DNA from: Candidatus Njordarchaeota archaeon
GTDB lineage: Archaea; Asgardarchaeota; Njordarchaeia; Njordarchaeales; JAHKLH01
Assembly: GCA_029856635.1 (NCBI GenBank)
Contig: JAHKLH010000106.1
Coordinates: forward strand, 1-5,642
DNA: 5,642 nucleotides
Reading direction: 5' to 3'
Every line of letters starts with the position of its first letter. The first letter of the stretch is position 1. The translations under genes were made by a program, and so were the position numbers. Shown here piece by piece: positions 1 to 5,209 of the stretch. The notes below the pieces were generated by a model that saw only the letters and a list, made by a program, of their open reading frames with translations, was not told the origin of the DNA and ran no database searches.

Positions 1-5
1 CATAA

Positions 6-48
6 ATGCAAAAGTGTCAACATGAGCGTGATTACATACAAAAGCGTC
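6..48. repeat. Imperfect 13-bp direct repeat, 30-bp period
   Basis: ATGCAAAAGTGTC (6-18) recurs as ATACAAAAGCGTC (36-48), with 11 of 13 bases identical and starts exactly 30 bp apart. Nothing else in the first 190 bases looks like a gene. The two copies could be half-sites for a DNA-binding protein or relics of a longer repeat, but only two are visible and the window begins here, so more copies could lie to the left. Confidence 0.35.
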
Positions 49-100
49 TTAATTAAATAAATATAATTCTACATTCACTATGAAGTTTTGTAATAAAAAA

Positions 101-110
101 TCTTGCAAGA
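101..110. repeat. 10-bp perfect palindrome TCTTGCAAGA
   Basis: TCTTGCAAGA equals its own reverse complement and contains GC pairs in an otherwise very AT-rich stretch. It lies about 135 nt before the TATA box of the next gene, which is far for an archaeal operator. A palindrome of this length can occur by chance, so a protein-binding role is only a possibility. Confidence 0.25.
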
Positions 111-244
111 CAATAGCAAAAATATAAACTAAAATAATGAGGACTCTTCAGGTAATTATTTCTCTAAAGTTATACTTACATAATTATCCTATTGAAATCA
201 TATTCAACTATTTTTTTACCATGTGTTTGTCTTTTCATTAACTA

Positions 245-252
245 TTTATATT
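245..252 (+). promoter_or_regulatory. TATA box for the EVE-like gene (leaderless)
   Basis: TTTATATT matches the archaeal TATA-box consensus. Its first base is 31 nt upstream of the ATG at 276, so the predicted transcription start falls on or next to that ATG. This points to a leaderless mRNA. It also argues against the longer reading frame that could begin at the TTG at 192, because that codon would lie upstream of the promoter. Confidence 0.65.
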
Positions 253-275
253 TTAAAAGCACTCGGGATCTGAAA

Positions 276-785
276 ATGCCTCATAAAATTTTAATTGCAC
301 CAGCAAGCGGAGAAAAAGCGGTTCAACATCTAAAAAATACCGTTGAAAAACTATGGACAATTGAAGAATTACGCAAAATAAGACCAGACTTACCCGATGA
401 GCTCGTGAAAAAACTTAAACAACAACAGTTTGCAATATGGGGAATTATGTATGGAAAAAGAGCAGAAAAAACATGGAATGCACTTGAGAAAGGTGATATA
501 GTGTTATTTTACTCAAAAGGAAAAATCATTTACTGGGGATTCATAATAGGAAAAATGCATGATGAAGAACTAGCAGAAAAATTATGGGGAAGAAGCAATG
601 GGCGAACTTGGGAATACATATTCTTTATAGGAAATGTAAAACGAATAAATATACCATTCAGCGAATTCGTGAAACGATTTCTGGATTACAGTGAGAGATT
701 CATACCTGTCGGTCATACATTAGTGAAGAAAGAGAAAATCAAAGCAGAATTCGATAATATAATTAAATTCTTGAAAGAAAGATGA
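276..785 (+). CDS. EVE/PUA-like domain protein, stand-alone
   Basis: This is a 169-aa soluble protein. From about residue 52 it shows the pattern of EVE-type PUA-like domains: a WG pair (55-56), Trp67, then Gly73-Asp74 leading into a hydrophobic strand ending in YWGFIIGK (86-93), an LW (103-104) and the block GRTWEYIFFI (109-118). Similar Trp/Gly-Asp/WEYIFF patterns occur in modified-base reader domains joined to restriction enzymes, such as the archaeal McrB N-terminal domain. Here no nuclease or GTPase is attached: the chain ends in a Lys-rich helix. The start was chosen because the ATG lies 31 nt after a good TATA box. A TTG at 192 would add 28 mostly hydrophobic residues and is unlikely. 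No operon partner is visible, since the next gene is convergent. Family placement comes from motif pattern only. Binding of a modified nucleic acid is inference, and an RNA-binding PUA-like role is the main alternative. Confidence 0.6.
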   Translation: MPHKILIAPASGEKAVQHLKNTVEKLWTIEELRKIRPDLPDELVKKLKQQQFAIWGIMYGKRAEKTWNALEKGDIVLFYSKGKIIYWGFIIGKMHDEELAEKLWGRSNGRTWEYIFFIGNVKRINIPFSEFVKRFLDYSERFIPVGHTLVKKEKIKAEFDNIIKFLKER

Positions 786-986
786 TTTTTCTCCAAAAGC
801 CGCTTTGCCAATATCCAAGAATTCCTCATTACATCCATTTTCTATTCGTTTTCACCTTAATTGAATTTAGCAGTATTTTTATAACATTATATTAGATCCT
901 CTCATAGTGAAATTTAATGCATTACCTCACGGCGATCTTTATCGAAAAATTCTTATTGTTATAATTAAGCGCTATAGGAACTGATA
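786..986. other. Gene-free region between convergent genes
   Basis: These 201 bases separate the + strand EVE-like gene from the - strand PIN toxin gene. The region is AT-rich with T tracts on both strands (for example TTTTT at 785-789 and around 875), which could end transcription from both sides. I see no convincing gene, RNA gene or long inverted repeat. Two short - strand open stretches reach into it from the EVE-like gene, but neither has a start with a usable ribosome binding site. Confidence 0.5.
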
Positions 987-1415
987 TTATTTCATTTTTT
1001 CTCGTATTTCTTTAGGAATTGGATTGTTTACAAAGATTCCATACTTGGGTGCCACTTTTATTATATCAGCATCATTTGACACAATAATTGGAATTCTATT
1101 ATCTACAGCAGTGGCTATTAAAATTCCATCTCCTAGTGGAATGTTTTCTTCTAATGCTATTTCTATACCCCTTATTGATGGTGGTACGATCTTTAAATTT
1201 TCCGCAACCAACTTTATTTTCTTAAGTAATTTCATCCTTGGTCTGACTTTATAATGCCAAAAAAGTACATTATATGCTTCAAGAATTGTTGTATGCGTTA
1301 GGTACACGTCAAATTTTCCTTGTATTCCATCTTTAATCATCTTCCAGCAGTATTCATGTGCAATATGTTTATCATAAAGAGCATAAGATAAAATATCCGC
1401 ATCAAGTATCATCAT
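987..1415 (-). CDS. vapC: PIN-domain ribonuclease toxin, VapC type
   Basis: This is a 142-aa PIN-domain protein, normal VapC length. It probably acts as a metal-dependent endoribonuclease on tRNA or other RNA and is held inactive by the adjacent antitoxin. The acidic active-site set is visible: Asp5 in ILDAD near the N-terminus, Glu46 in TTILEAYNVL, Asp96 in PLGDGILIATA and Asp115 in VSNDADI. The catalytic set therefore looks intact. The ATG at 1415 overlaps the TGA of the upstream antitoxin gene (ATGA), and a GGGGAT Shine-Dalgarno motif (1425-1420) lies 4 nt before it. An in-frame TTG at 1427 would add four residues but has no such support. The overlap implies one mRNA and coupled translation of antitoxin then toxin. 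The RNA target cannot be read from sequence. Confidence 0.85.
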   Translation of the reverse strand: MMILDADILSYALYDKHIAHEYCWKMIKDGIQGKFDVYLTHTTILEAYNVLFWHYKVRPRMKLLKKIKLVAENLKIVPPSIRGIEIALEENIPLGDGILIATAVDNRIPIIVSNDADIIKVAPKYGIFVNNPIPKEIREKMK

Positions 1416-1681
1416 TCTAATCCCCAATACATGTCTTTTACTTTTGCTGCATCATCGAAAATTCTATTTGGATCCCCCTCAAGTTTTATTTCTTTTATCT
1501 TGTCTAATATTTCCTTGGCATTTCGCGGTTTTTTCCTAATTATTAATAAACCTTTTCCGCCCTTTTCAATTATAACTTCTTCTCCAGGCTTAAAGTCATC
1601 TCTAAAATCTTTTGGAATAAGAATCCTCCATTTACTATCTATCTTTACAATTTTTCCCACATCCCACACCCACTTTTCCAA
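1412..1681 (-). CDS. vapB: AbrB/MazE-type antitoxin, VapB
   Basis: This is an 89-aa protein with an N-terminal swapped-hairpin AbrB domain (about residues 8-51). The KIDSKWRILIPKDFRDDF stretch and the following PGEEVII strand match the usual K-x-D-x-K-G-R-I-x-I-P-K pattern, except that the common Gly before Arg is Trp. The charged C-terminal half (about 53-89) is typical of the tail that wraps and blocks a PIN toxin. The protein would neutralise the VapC encoded directly downstream and repress their shared promoter. The start is uncertain. The longest frame begins with TTG at 1681, but a TATA-like box at 1706-1698 predicts transcription starting near 1675. A leaderless start at GTG 1669 or GTG 1660 is therefore possible and would leave the AbrB domain intact. 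Confidence 0.8.
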   Translation of the reverse strand: MEKWVWDVGKIVKIDSKWRILIPKDFRDDFKPGEEVIIEKGGKGLLIIRKKPRNAKEILDKIKEIKLEGDPNRIFDDAAKVKDMYWGLE

Positions 1682-1697
1682 AAAGAAAAGCCAAAAA

Positions 1698-1706
1698 TTT
1701 ATTTAA
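1698..1706 (-). promoter_or_regulatory. TATA-like box for vapBC
   Basis: On the - strand, TTAAATAAA (1706 to 1698) precedes the antitoxin gene. Its first base is 25 nt from the TTG start and 37 nt from the first in-frame GTG, so the mRNA would begin inside or just before the N-terminal codons. A second AT-rich candidate, CATAAAAG, lies farther upstream at about 1732-1725 and would give a leader of roughly 25 nt. Confidence 0.45.
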
Positions 1707-1787
1707 CATTACTTTCGCAATAATACTTTTATGCTTTTTGCATTAATAAAGGAAATCTCCAAATATCACATTCGAGTGTAAGAAAGC

Positions 1788-1904
1788 CTAACTGTTTATG
1801 CTAAAATGATGATGCTTACAAAATCCATATCTAATAGTTTCTTCAATGAATTTTGAATCTGTTGTTATGAATACTCGTTTAACTGTTTTGTAAGTGTAAG
1901 ACAT
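1788..1904 (-). pseudogene. Possible PIN-domain C-terminal remnant
   Basis: A - strand open stretch of 38 codons (ATG at 1904, TAG at 1790-1788) contains VFITTDSKFIEETIRYGF. This has the pattern of the last active-site Asp region of PIN domains, a hydrophobic strand followed by (T/S)-x-D and a helix ending in YG. It can be laid beside IIVSNDADIIKVAPKYGI of the VapC in this same window, sharing the Asp, an Ile and the YG. An in-frame TGA lies two codons before the ATG, so the N-terminal part with the other catalytic acids is missing. The stretch sits upstream of vapBC on the same strand and just before the divergent DUF1177 gene. It is most simply a relic of an older toxin gene. At 38 codons in AT-rich DNA it could also be chance. 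Confidence 0.35.
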
Positions 1905-1940
1905 GAATCATTGTACACTAAATCCTCTATTACATATTAT

Positions 1941-1946
1941 GGTGAT
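1941..1946 (+). promoter_or_regulatory. Shine-Dalgarno site deciding the DUF1177 start
   Basis: GGTGAT is complementary to the archaeal 16S rRNA 3' end and lies 4 nt before the ATG at 1951. It selects this ATG over the earlier in-frame ATGs at 1903, 1939 and 1945 and is the main reason for the start chosen. A clear TATA box for the operon was not found; GTTTAACT near 1877 is a weak candidate. Confidence 0.65.
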
Positions 1947-1950
1947 GAAC

Positions 1951-2892
1951 ATGAGTTGTATGAAACATGTTATTGATGCAATTGACTTGCTTGATAGAAG
2001 GGAAGTACTTCCTGACGACGTTGAGAAGTTTTTCAAAAAATACAACATAGAGAATTATGAATTAAAAGAATTAAAGGGATTCAAAGGAAAAACACTTTTC
2101 GTAAAAATTGTCATTGAATTTGTAAAAGAAGAATCAGGAAAACAAACAAAAACTCTCGGAATAATTGGACGATTAGGCGGAGTAGGTGCAAGGCCTCACT
2201 TTGTTGGACTTGTATCGGACGCTGATGGTGCTATTGTGGCATTAGCTGTTGCGTTTAAGTTGGCCGAGATGAAAACTAGGGGAGACTATATTAATTGTAA
2301 TATAATTATCACAACCCATATTTCGACTCATTCTCCAATCATTCCACATAAACCAAAACCATTTGTTGGTTCTCCCGTCGACATGATGACTTTGCTTAGA
2401 ATGGAAGTAGATCCTCGAATGGATGCAATTTTGTCAATTGATGCTACGAAGGCGAATAAGGTAATCAAAGTAGAGGGATTTGCTATAACTCCAACCGTAA
2501 AAGAAGGAATAATCCTTAAAGTAAGCGATGATTTGATAAAGATATATGAAAGAGTTATGGATAAACCAGCTGCCGTTGTCCCCATAACCATGCAAGATAT
2601 TTTACCTGCAAATATAAACGTTTATCATATTAATACAATGATGCTTCCTTGGCTTATAACTAATGCACCCGTTGTGGGAGTTGCACTCACCTCAAGAAAC
2701 CCAATTTCTGGTTGCGCAACTGGTGCAAATTACATTTACTCTCTCGAAAGAGCTACAACATTCTCCGTCGAAGTTGCGAAAGAATTCGGGAGAAACCAGT
2801 GTCAATTTTATGATGCAAAGGAATTCGAAATACTTAAGAAAATCTATGGCGACTTAACAAATAAAATAAGATTGCTCGCAGGGATTAAATAA
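1951..2892 (+). CDS. DUF1177 family protein
   Basis: This is a 313-aa soluble protein of the DUF1177 family, recognised from the conserved core GGVGARPHFVGLVSDADGA (76-94), the TTHISTHSP segment (121-129), the SIDATKAN segment (162-169) and the C-terminal SGCATGANYIYSLERATT region (253-270). Length fits the family, about 300 residues. No signal peptide or membrane segment is seen. The function of the family is not established. The order of motifs resembles M42-type aminopeptidases: an acidic D-A-D-G turn before a long helix (90-107), a strand ending in I-D-A-T (163-166) like their D-V-T, and a late strand-turn segment. The usual Glu-Glu base pair of M42 enzymes is not seen, so it may be a degenerate or altered member. 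The gene leads a two-gene operon; its TAA overlaps the ATG of the AroM-family gene by one base. The start was chosen by the GGTGAT motif. The ATG at 1960 is the next alternative. Confidence 0.85.
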   Translation: MSCMKHVIDAIDLLDRREVLPDDVEKFFKKYNIENYELKELKGFKGKTLFVKIVIEFVKEESGKQTKTLGIIGRLGGVGARPHFVGLVSDADGAIVALAVAFKLAEMKTRGDYINCNIIITTHISTHSPIIPHKPKPFVGSPVDMMTLLRMEVDPRMDAILSIDATKANKVIKVEGFAITPTVKEGIILKVSDDLIKIYERVMDKPAAVVPITMQDILPANINVYHINTMMLPWLITNAPVVGVALTSRNPISGCATGANYIYSLERATTFSVEVAKEFGRNQCQFYDAKEFEILKKIYGDLTNKIRLLAGIK

Positions 2893-3554
2893 TGAAAATT
2901 GCTTTTATAACAATAGGACAAAGCCCACGTGATGATGTCTTAGGAGAAATCCTTCCTAAACTTAAGCTACAGAACGTAACAATATTCGAAAAAGGAGCAT
3001 TAGACATGATTGATGAAGTTCATCTGAAGTCATTTTTACCAGAATCCGAAGAAGACACACTGATTACGAGACTTCGTTCAGGGGAATCGATAAAAGTCAG
3101 CAGAAAAAGGATTCTACCATTACTTGAGAAACTTGTACAAGAGTGCGAGAAAATAGCTGACATCATCATTTTACTATGCACTGATGACTTCCCAGAGTTA
3201 CATAGTAAAAAGCTAATAAAACCATTCGAATTAATGGTTAGGGAAATCATGAATAGAAAAATCGAAAAGCTCGGAATAATAGTACCCCTCCCTGAACAAA
3301 TACCCAAAGCAGTAGGGAAGTGGAGCAAAGTAGCAAAAATCACTGGGGTAATCTCATTATCGCCTTACGAATCAACGCAAACTCTGTTGCTACAAAAAGT
3401 AAAAACACTAGAGAATTCACAAGCAATTGTTATGGACTGTATTGGGTATTCTTTTGCACACAAGAGAATTATTACTGATATTCTTAGCATTCCAGTAGTA
3501 TTACCAAGGGAAATTTTAATTAATGAAATAAAGAAAGTTCGGGAGACCAATTAA
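2892..3554 (+). CDS. AroM family protein
   Basis: This is a 220-aa protein with the full AroM signature: TIGQSPR.D at residues 7-15, the TLITRLRSGESIKVS block (56-70), LLCTDDF around Cys96 and MDCIGYS around Cys183. It is named after E. coli AroM, whose biochemical role is unknown; nothing here links it to aromatic amino acid synthesis. Two cysteines, one per half of the protein and each after a hydrophobic strand, recall the catalytic pair of Asp/Glu/hydantoin racemases. A racemase-like fold is therefore likely, although the reaction is not known. Translation is coupled to the upstream DUF1177 gene through TAATG, with GGGAT (2881-2885) 6 nt upstream as the ribosome binding site. The gene is complete, with no frameshift, and a stem-loop follows 52 nt later. 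Joint action with the DUF1177 protein is inferred from the tight coupling. Confidence 0.85.
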   Translation: MKIAFITIGQSPRDDVLGEILPKLKLQNVTIFEKGALDMIDEVHLKSFLPESEEDTLITRLRSGESIKVSRKRILPLLEKLVQECEKIADIIILLCTDDFPELHSKKLIKPFELMVREIMNRKIEKLGIIVPLPEQIPKAVGKWSKVAKITGVISLSPYESTQTLLLQKVKTLENSQAIVMDCIGYSFAHKRIITDILSIPVVLPREILINEIKKVRETN

Positions 3555-3566
3555 AATTTAAATTTT
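3553..3566. repeat. 14-bp A/T palindrome at the aroM-family gene end
   Basis: AAAATTTAAATTTT is a perfect 14-bp palindrome that overlaps the stop codon of the AroM-family gene (TAA at 3552-3554). It contains only A and T, so the hairpin would be weak. It may be chance in this base composition or an accessory to transcription ending further downstream. Confidence 0.3.
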
Positions 3567-3606
3567 CTACATTTATGCTTACGTTTGATAATCATTCTAC
3601 ATAATT

Positions 3607-3649
3607 CATGCTTAAACTAATTAAAGGAATTATTTTTAAGCATGTTTTT
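3607..3649 (+). terminator. Stem-loop with T run after the DUF1177-AroM operon
   Basis: CATGCTTAAA (3607-3616) pairs perfectly with TTTAAGCATG (3635-3644). Inside it, TAATT (3618-3622) pairs with AATTA (3628-3632) around an AAAGG loop, with one base unpaired on the left and two on the right. TTTTT (3645-3649) follows the stem directly. A 10-bp plus 5-bp hairpin with a T tract, 52 nt after the operon stop, resembles an intrinsic terminator or an mRNA 3'-end stabiliser. Archaeal termination mostly needs only the T tract, so the role of the stem is inferred. TTAAACTAAT occurs twice here (3612-3621 and 3648-3657), and TTCTACAT twice just upstream (3565-3572 and 3595-3602). Confidence 0.5.
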
Positions 3650-3687
3650 AAACTAATATTATACAACTCGCTTGGAACACATTTACA

Positions 3688-3695
3688 TTTTATAT
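3688..3695 (+). promoter_or_regulatory. TATA box for the 88-aa gene
   Basis: TTTTATAT is a good archaeal TATA box. Applying the same 31-nt spacing seen for the EVE-like gene predicts transcription starting near 3719. That gives a leader of about 25 nt that includes the ribosome binding site at 3734-3738. It supports independent expression of the small gene from the preceding operon. Confidence 0.55.
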
Positions 3696-3733
3696 CTAAT
3701 TGTTCTATTCATTTTGAGAAATACACATTTAAT

Positions 3734-3738
3734 GGTGA
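3734..3738 (+). promoter_or_regulatory. Shine-Dalgarno site supporting a TTG start
   Basis: GGTGA lies 6 nt before the TTG at 3745, an ideal spacing. It favours the TTG over the in-frame ATG at 3778, which has no ribosome binding site close upstream. Confidence 0.55.
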
Positions 3739-3744
3739 ACAAAA

Positions 3745-4011
3745 TTGCCATTGAGGCTAATAGTGCAATCAAAATTGATGAAAATAGATCCACTAATAAT
3801 TTCTCTTTTTGAAAAACTTGTGGAGAAATTTAAGGAACGTCTTGTTTTGGTCGAATCCGGAGATTTTGGCGATTTTAATGTTCGTGTTGTCATTCGAAAT
3901 AGAAGTGATGAAGACATAGACAAAGTCCTAGAAATCGCGAGACAAATAGAGAAAGAGTACCAAATGGCGGCAAGGTTTGTTGTTGATGTCATTCCAAAAG
4001 AAGAATTATAA
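3745..4011 (+). CDS. Small hypothetical protein, 88 aa
   Basis: I do not recognise this protein. It is charged and soluble with no membrane segment. After an N-terminal amphipathic helix (about 16-32, FEKLVEKFKERL) come a strand with ESGDFGDFNVRVVI (37-50), a helix rich in Asp/Glu/Lys (53-70) and a final strand ARFVVDVIP (76-84). The order strand, Gly-Asp turn, strand, helix, strand is reminiscent of the core of minimal nucleotidyltransferases, with GDFGDFNVRVVI where an active enzyme would have GS...DxD. The catalytic acids would be lost, so this comparison is weak. The TTG start is backed by a TATA box and a well-spaced GGTGA. If the ATG at 3778 were used the protein would have 77 residues. 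It stands alone on the + strand and faces the HEPN/nucleotidyltransferase genes. Confidence 0.65.
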   Translation: MPLRLIVQSKLMKIDPLIISLFEKLVEKFKERLVLVESGDFGDFNVRVVIRNRSDEDIDKVLEIARQIEKEYQMAARFVVDVIPKEEL

Positions 4012-4027
4012 AGAATATACTGAAAAA

Positions 4028-4070
4028 GTAAACTATTAAAAGATGAATTTGCATATTTTCAATAGTTTAC
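4028..4070. repeat. Inverted repeat between convergent genes, possible terminator
   Basis: GTAAACTATT (4028-4037) and AATAGTTTAC (4061-4070) are perfect reverse complements. AAAA (4038-4041) and TTTT (4056-4059) extend the stem beyond a one-base bulge, leaving a loop of 14 bases. It begins 16 nt after the stop of the 88-aa gene and lies 139 nt beyond the stop of the nucleotidyltransferase gene coming from the other side. Its placement suggests a transcription end or mRNA 3' structure usable from either strand, or a protein-binding site. No strong T run follows on either side. Confidence 0.4.
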
Positions 4071-4209
4071 GATACTAACGAATCAATTTTTCCATCGAAT
4101 ATCATTGACTTCTGTTAATGTTGTCGCTAATAATTTTCGTGAGTTTCCTCATAATAGAGAACCTTTTAATCTTTACATTGCACATTATTGCTTTAAAACG
4201 TGGATTTAG

Positions 4210-4719
4210 TTATATTTTAACTTCAACTTTCTCTCCAAATTTCTTAACTGGTAACATCCACATTCGTCCGTAACGTTTGAGAACACCTTTCTCTATACAG
4301 CGTAAAAGCCGGTTTCTTAAACTACTTAAGAATCCATTTTCATCGTATAGGATTATTCCCTCATACAAAGCATCAAGAATAAAACCAGTGAGTCCTAAAA
4401 ACATTTGTTCTAATTCCTTTTCAGAAACCCACAGGGAATCAACACCGCCGGGAAGCATTGGTCTTATTTTTCTTCGCAATTTGATCAACTCTGAATAATC
4501 TTCTGGAAAATCTGGAGATACAATTATTAAATCTATGTCGCTTTTCCTATAGATCGCACTGCCTCGAGCAACACTACCGTAAAGGAGAACTCCAGTAATT
4601 CTAACAAAAGATGACAATTTCTCGACAAATTCATGTATTATTTTCGAATAAAATTCAGGAATTTCGTGTTCTTTAAGATTATTTTTAATCTCCCTAAGCA
4701 TTTCTTCTGGATATTCCAA
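4210..4719 (-). CDS. Minimal nucleotidyltransferase, MNT antitoxin type
   Basis: This is a 169-aa member of the DNA polymerase beta-like nucleotidyltransferase superfamily. The active-site pattern is complete: GSVARGS at 48-54, then SDIDLIIV with Asp61 and Asp63, and a candidate third acid Asp94 in GGVDSLWVS. In characterised HEPN/MNT systems such as HepT/MntA, this protein is the antitoxin and transfers AMP to a tyrosine of the HEPN ribonuclease. That role is inferred here from the partner gene directly upstream. The extension after about residue 105 (including ALYEGIILYDENGF, 117-130) is common in archaeal relatives. The TTG at 4719 is preceded by GGTGAG (4729-4724) with 4 nt spacing, so it is preferred even though it makes a 26-nt overlap with the HEPN gene. 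An ATG at 4701, giving an 8-nt overlap and 163 residues, is the alternative. Confidence 0.85.
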   Translation of the reverse strand: MEYPEEMLREIKNNLKEHEIPEFYSKIIHEFVEKLSSFVRITGVLLYGSVARGSAIYRKSDIDLIIVSPDFPEDYSELIKLRRKIRPMLPGGVDSLWVSEKELEQMFLGLTGFILDALYEGIILYDENGFLSSLRNRLLRCIEKGVLKRYGRMWMLPVKKFGEKVEVKI

Positions 4720-5209
4720 TTAACTCACCACAAATATCCTCAGCTTCCGTGCAAAAATTCAATCTTCTTAAAATTCTAAAAGTTATTTCAGCAATCATCT
4801 TCGCATCATCAATAAAAAGCCTCACGATATCGGTTGAGTAGTATTCGTCTGGAAGAATTATTCTATTAGCATGCCTAACACCGTATCTAGGACGAGTTCC
4901 CTCATCCTCAAATGTCTTCGCTAATGATGAAAGTCTTTCAAGATCCCTTAGAGTCTCATTATCAACGTTTAATCTTAAAGAGCCTACGTAAATATCAGCT
5001 AAAATTCTATCAATTTCTGTTGATGAAGTATGAGTCCTTGGGGGCTCAAATCCAAGCACAGCAATAATTCCTTTACAAAGTTTCTCGACAAATTGCTGAA
5101 GATGATAAACTATTGCACCACGGTTTTCATTAATATCAAGTTTTTCAACAACCCTCCAGTCAGCAAGTGCTAATCTAAACCAACTCTTTGCTATTTCATA
5201 ATTATTCAT
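4694..5209 (-). CDS. HEPN-domain protein, likely toxin of the HEPN/MNT pair
   Basis: This is a 171-aa HEPN-domain protein. Helix 1 carries the A..W...A..DW pattern (7-18). It is followed by YHLQQFVEKLCKGIIAVLG (35-53), the typical HEPN helix that reads A-x-Q-x-x-E-K in relatives, then RTHTS (58-62). The RPRYGVRH segment (106-113) precedes the last helical region from about 124 to 150. The motif R108-x4-H113 formally fits the R-x4-6-H ribonuclease motif of HEPN toxins, while the RYG wording also fits the non-catalytic archaeal HEPN group that assists nucleotidyltransferases. The active role is therefore open. Tyr109 lies inside the motif and could be a modification site. The ATG at 5209 follows GGGAG (5218-5214) with 4 nt spacing. 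It is first in an operon with the nucleotidyltransferase gene, overlapping by 26 nt. A clear TATA box was not found. Confidence 0.8.
   Translation of the reverse strand: MNNYEIAKSWFRLALADWRVVEKLDINENRGAIVYHLQQFVEKLCKGIIAVLGFEPPRTHTSSTEIDRILADIYVGSLRLNVDNETLRDLERLSSLAKTFEDEGTRPRYGVRHANRIILPDEYYSTDIVRLFIDDAKMIAEITFRILRRLNFCTEAEDICGELIGISRRNA

Noticed and set aside
1..58. 30-bp spaced repeats near the left edge as the end of a CRISPR array
   Set aside because: Only two imperfect 13-bp copies, no 24-37 bp repeat units and no spacer regularity; no cas genes are present.
137..241. Short + strand frame beginning ATGAGGACT, 34 codons
   Set aside because: No ribosome binding site or TATA box at a suitable distance, composition is that of random AT-rich DNA, and it overlaps the promoter of the next gene.
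192..275. N-terminal extension of the EVE-like protein from a TTG, with a hydrophobic stretch resembling a signal peptide
   Set aside because: It lies upstream of a strong TATA box that points to the ATG at 276, and the domain is complete without it.
720..853. - strand open stretches across the end of the EVE-like gene, one reading NEEFLDIGKAAFGEK in the intergenic part
   Set aside because: No proper start codon with a ribosome binding site, and much of the frame is antisense to a real gene. The protein-like wording was not enough to call a relic.
1903..1950. Upstream ATG codons as the start of the DUF1177 gene
   Set aside because: The ATG at 1951 has GGTGAT at 4 nt spacing, and the residues after it (MSCMKHVIDAIDLLD) fit a normal family N-terminus.
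4102..4209. 35-codon in-frame continuation after the nucleotidyltransferase stop codon
   Set aside because: An open run of this length is not rare in such AT-rich DNA, no motif was recognised, and the protein is already of normal length, so neither readthrough nor a broken gene is supported.
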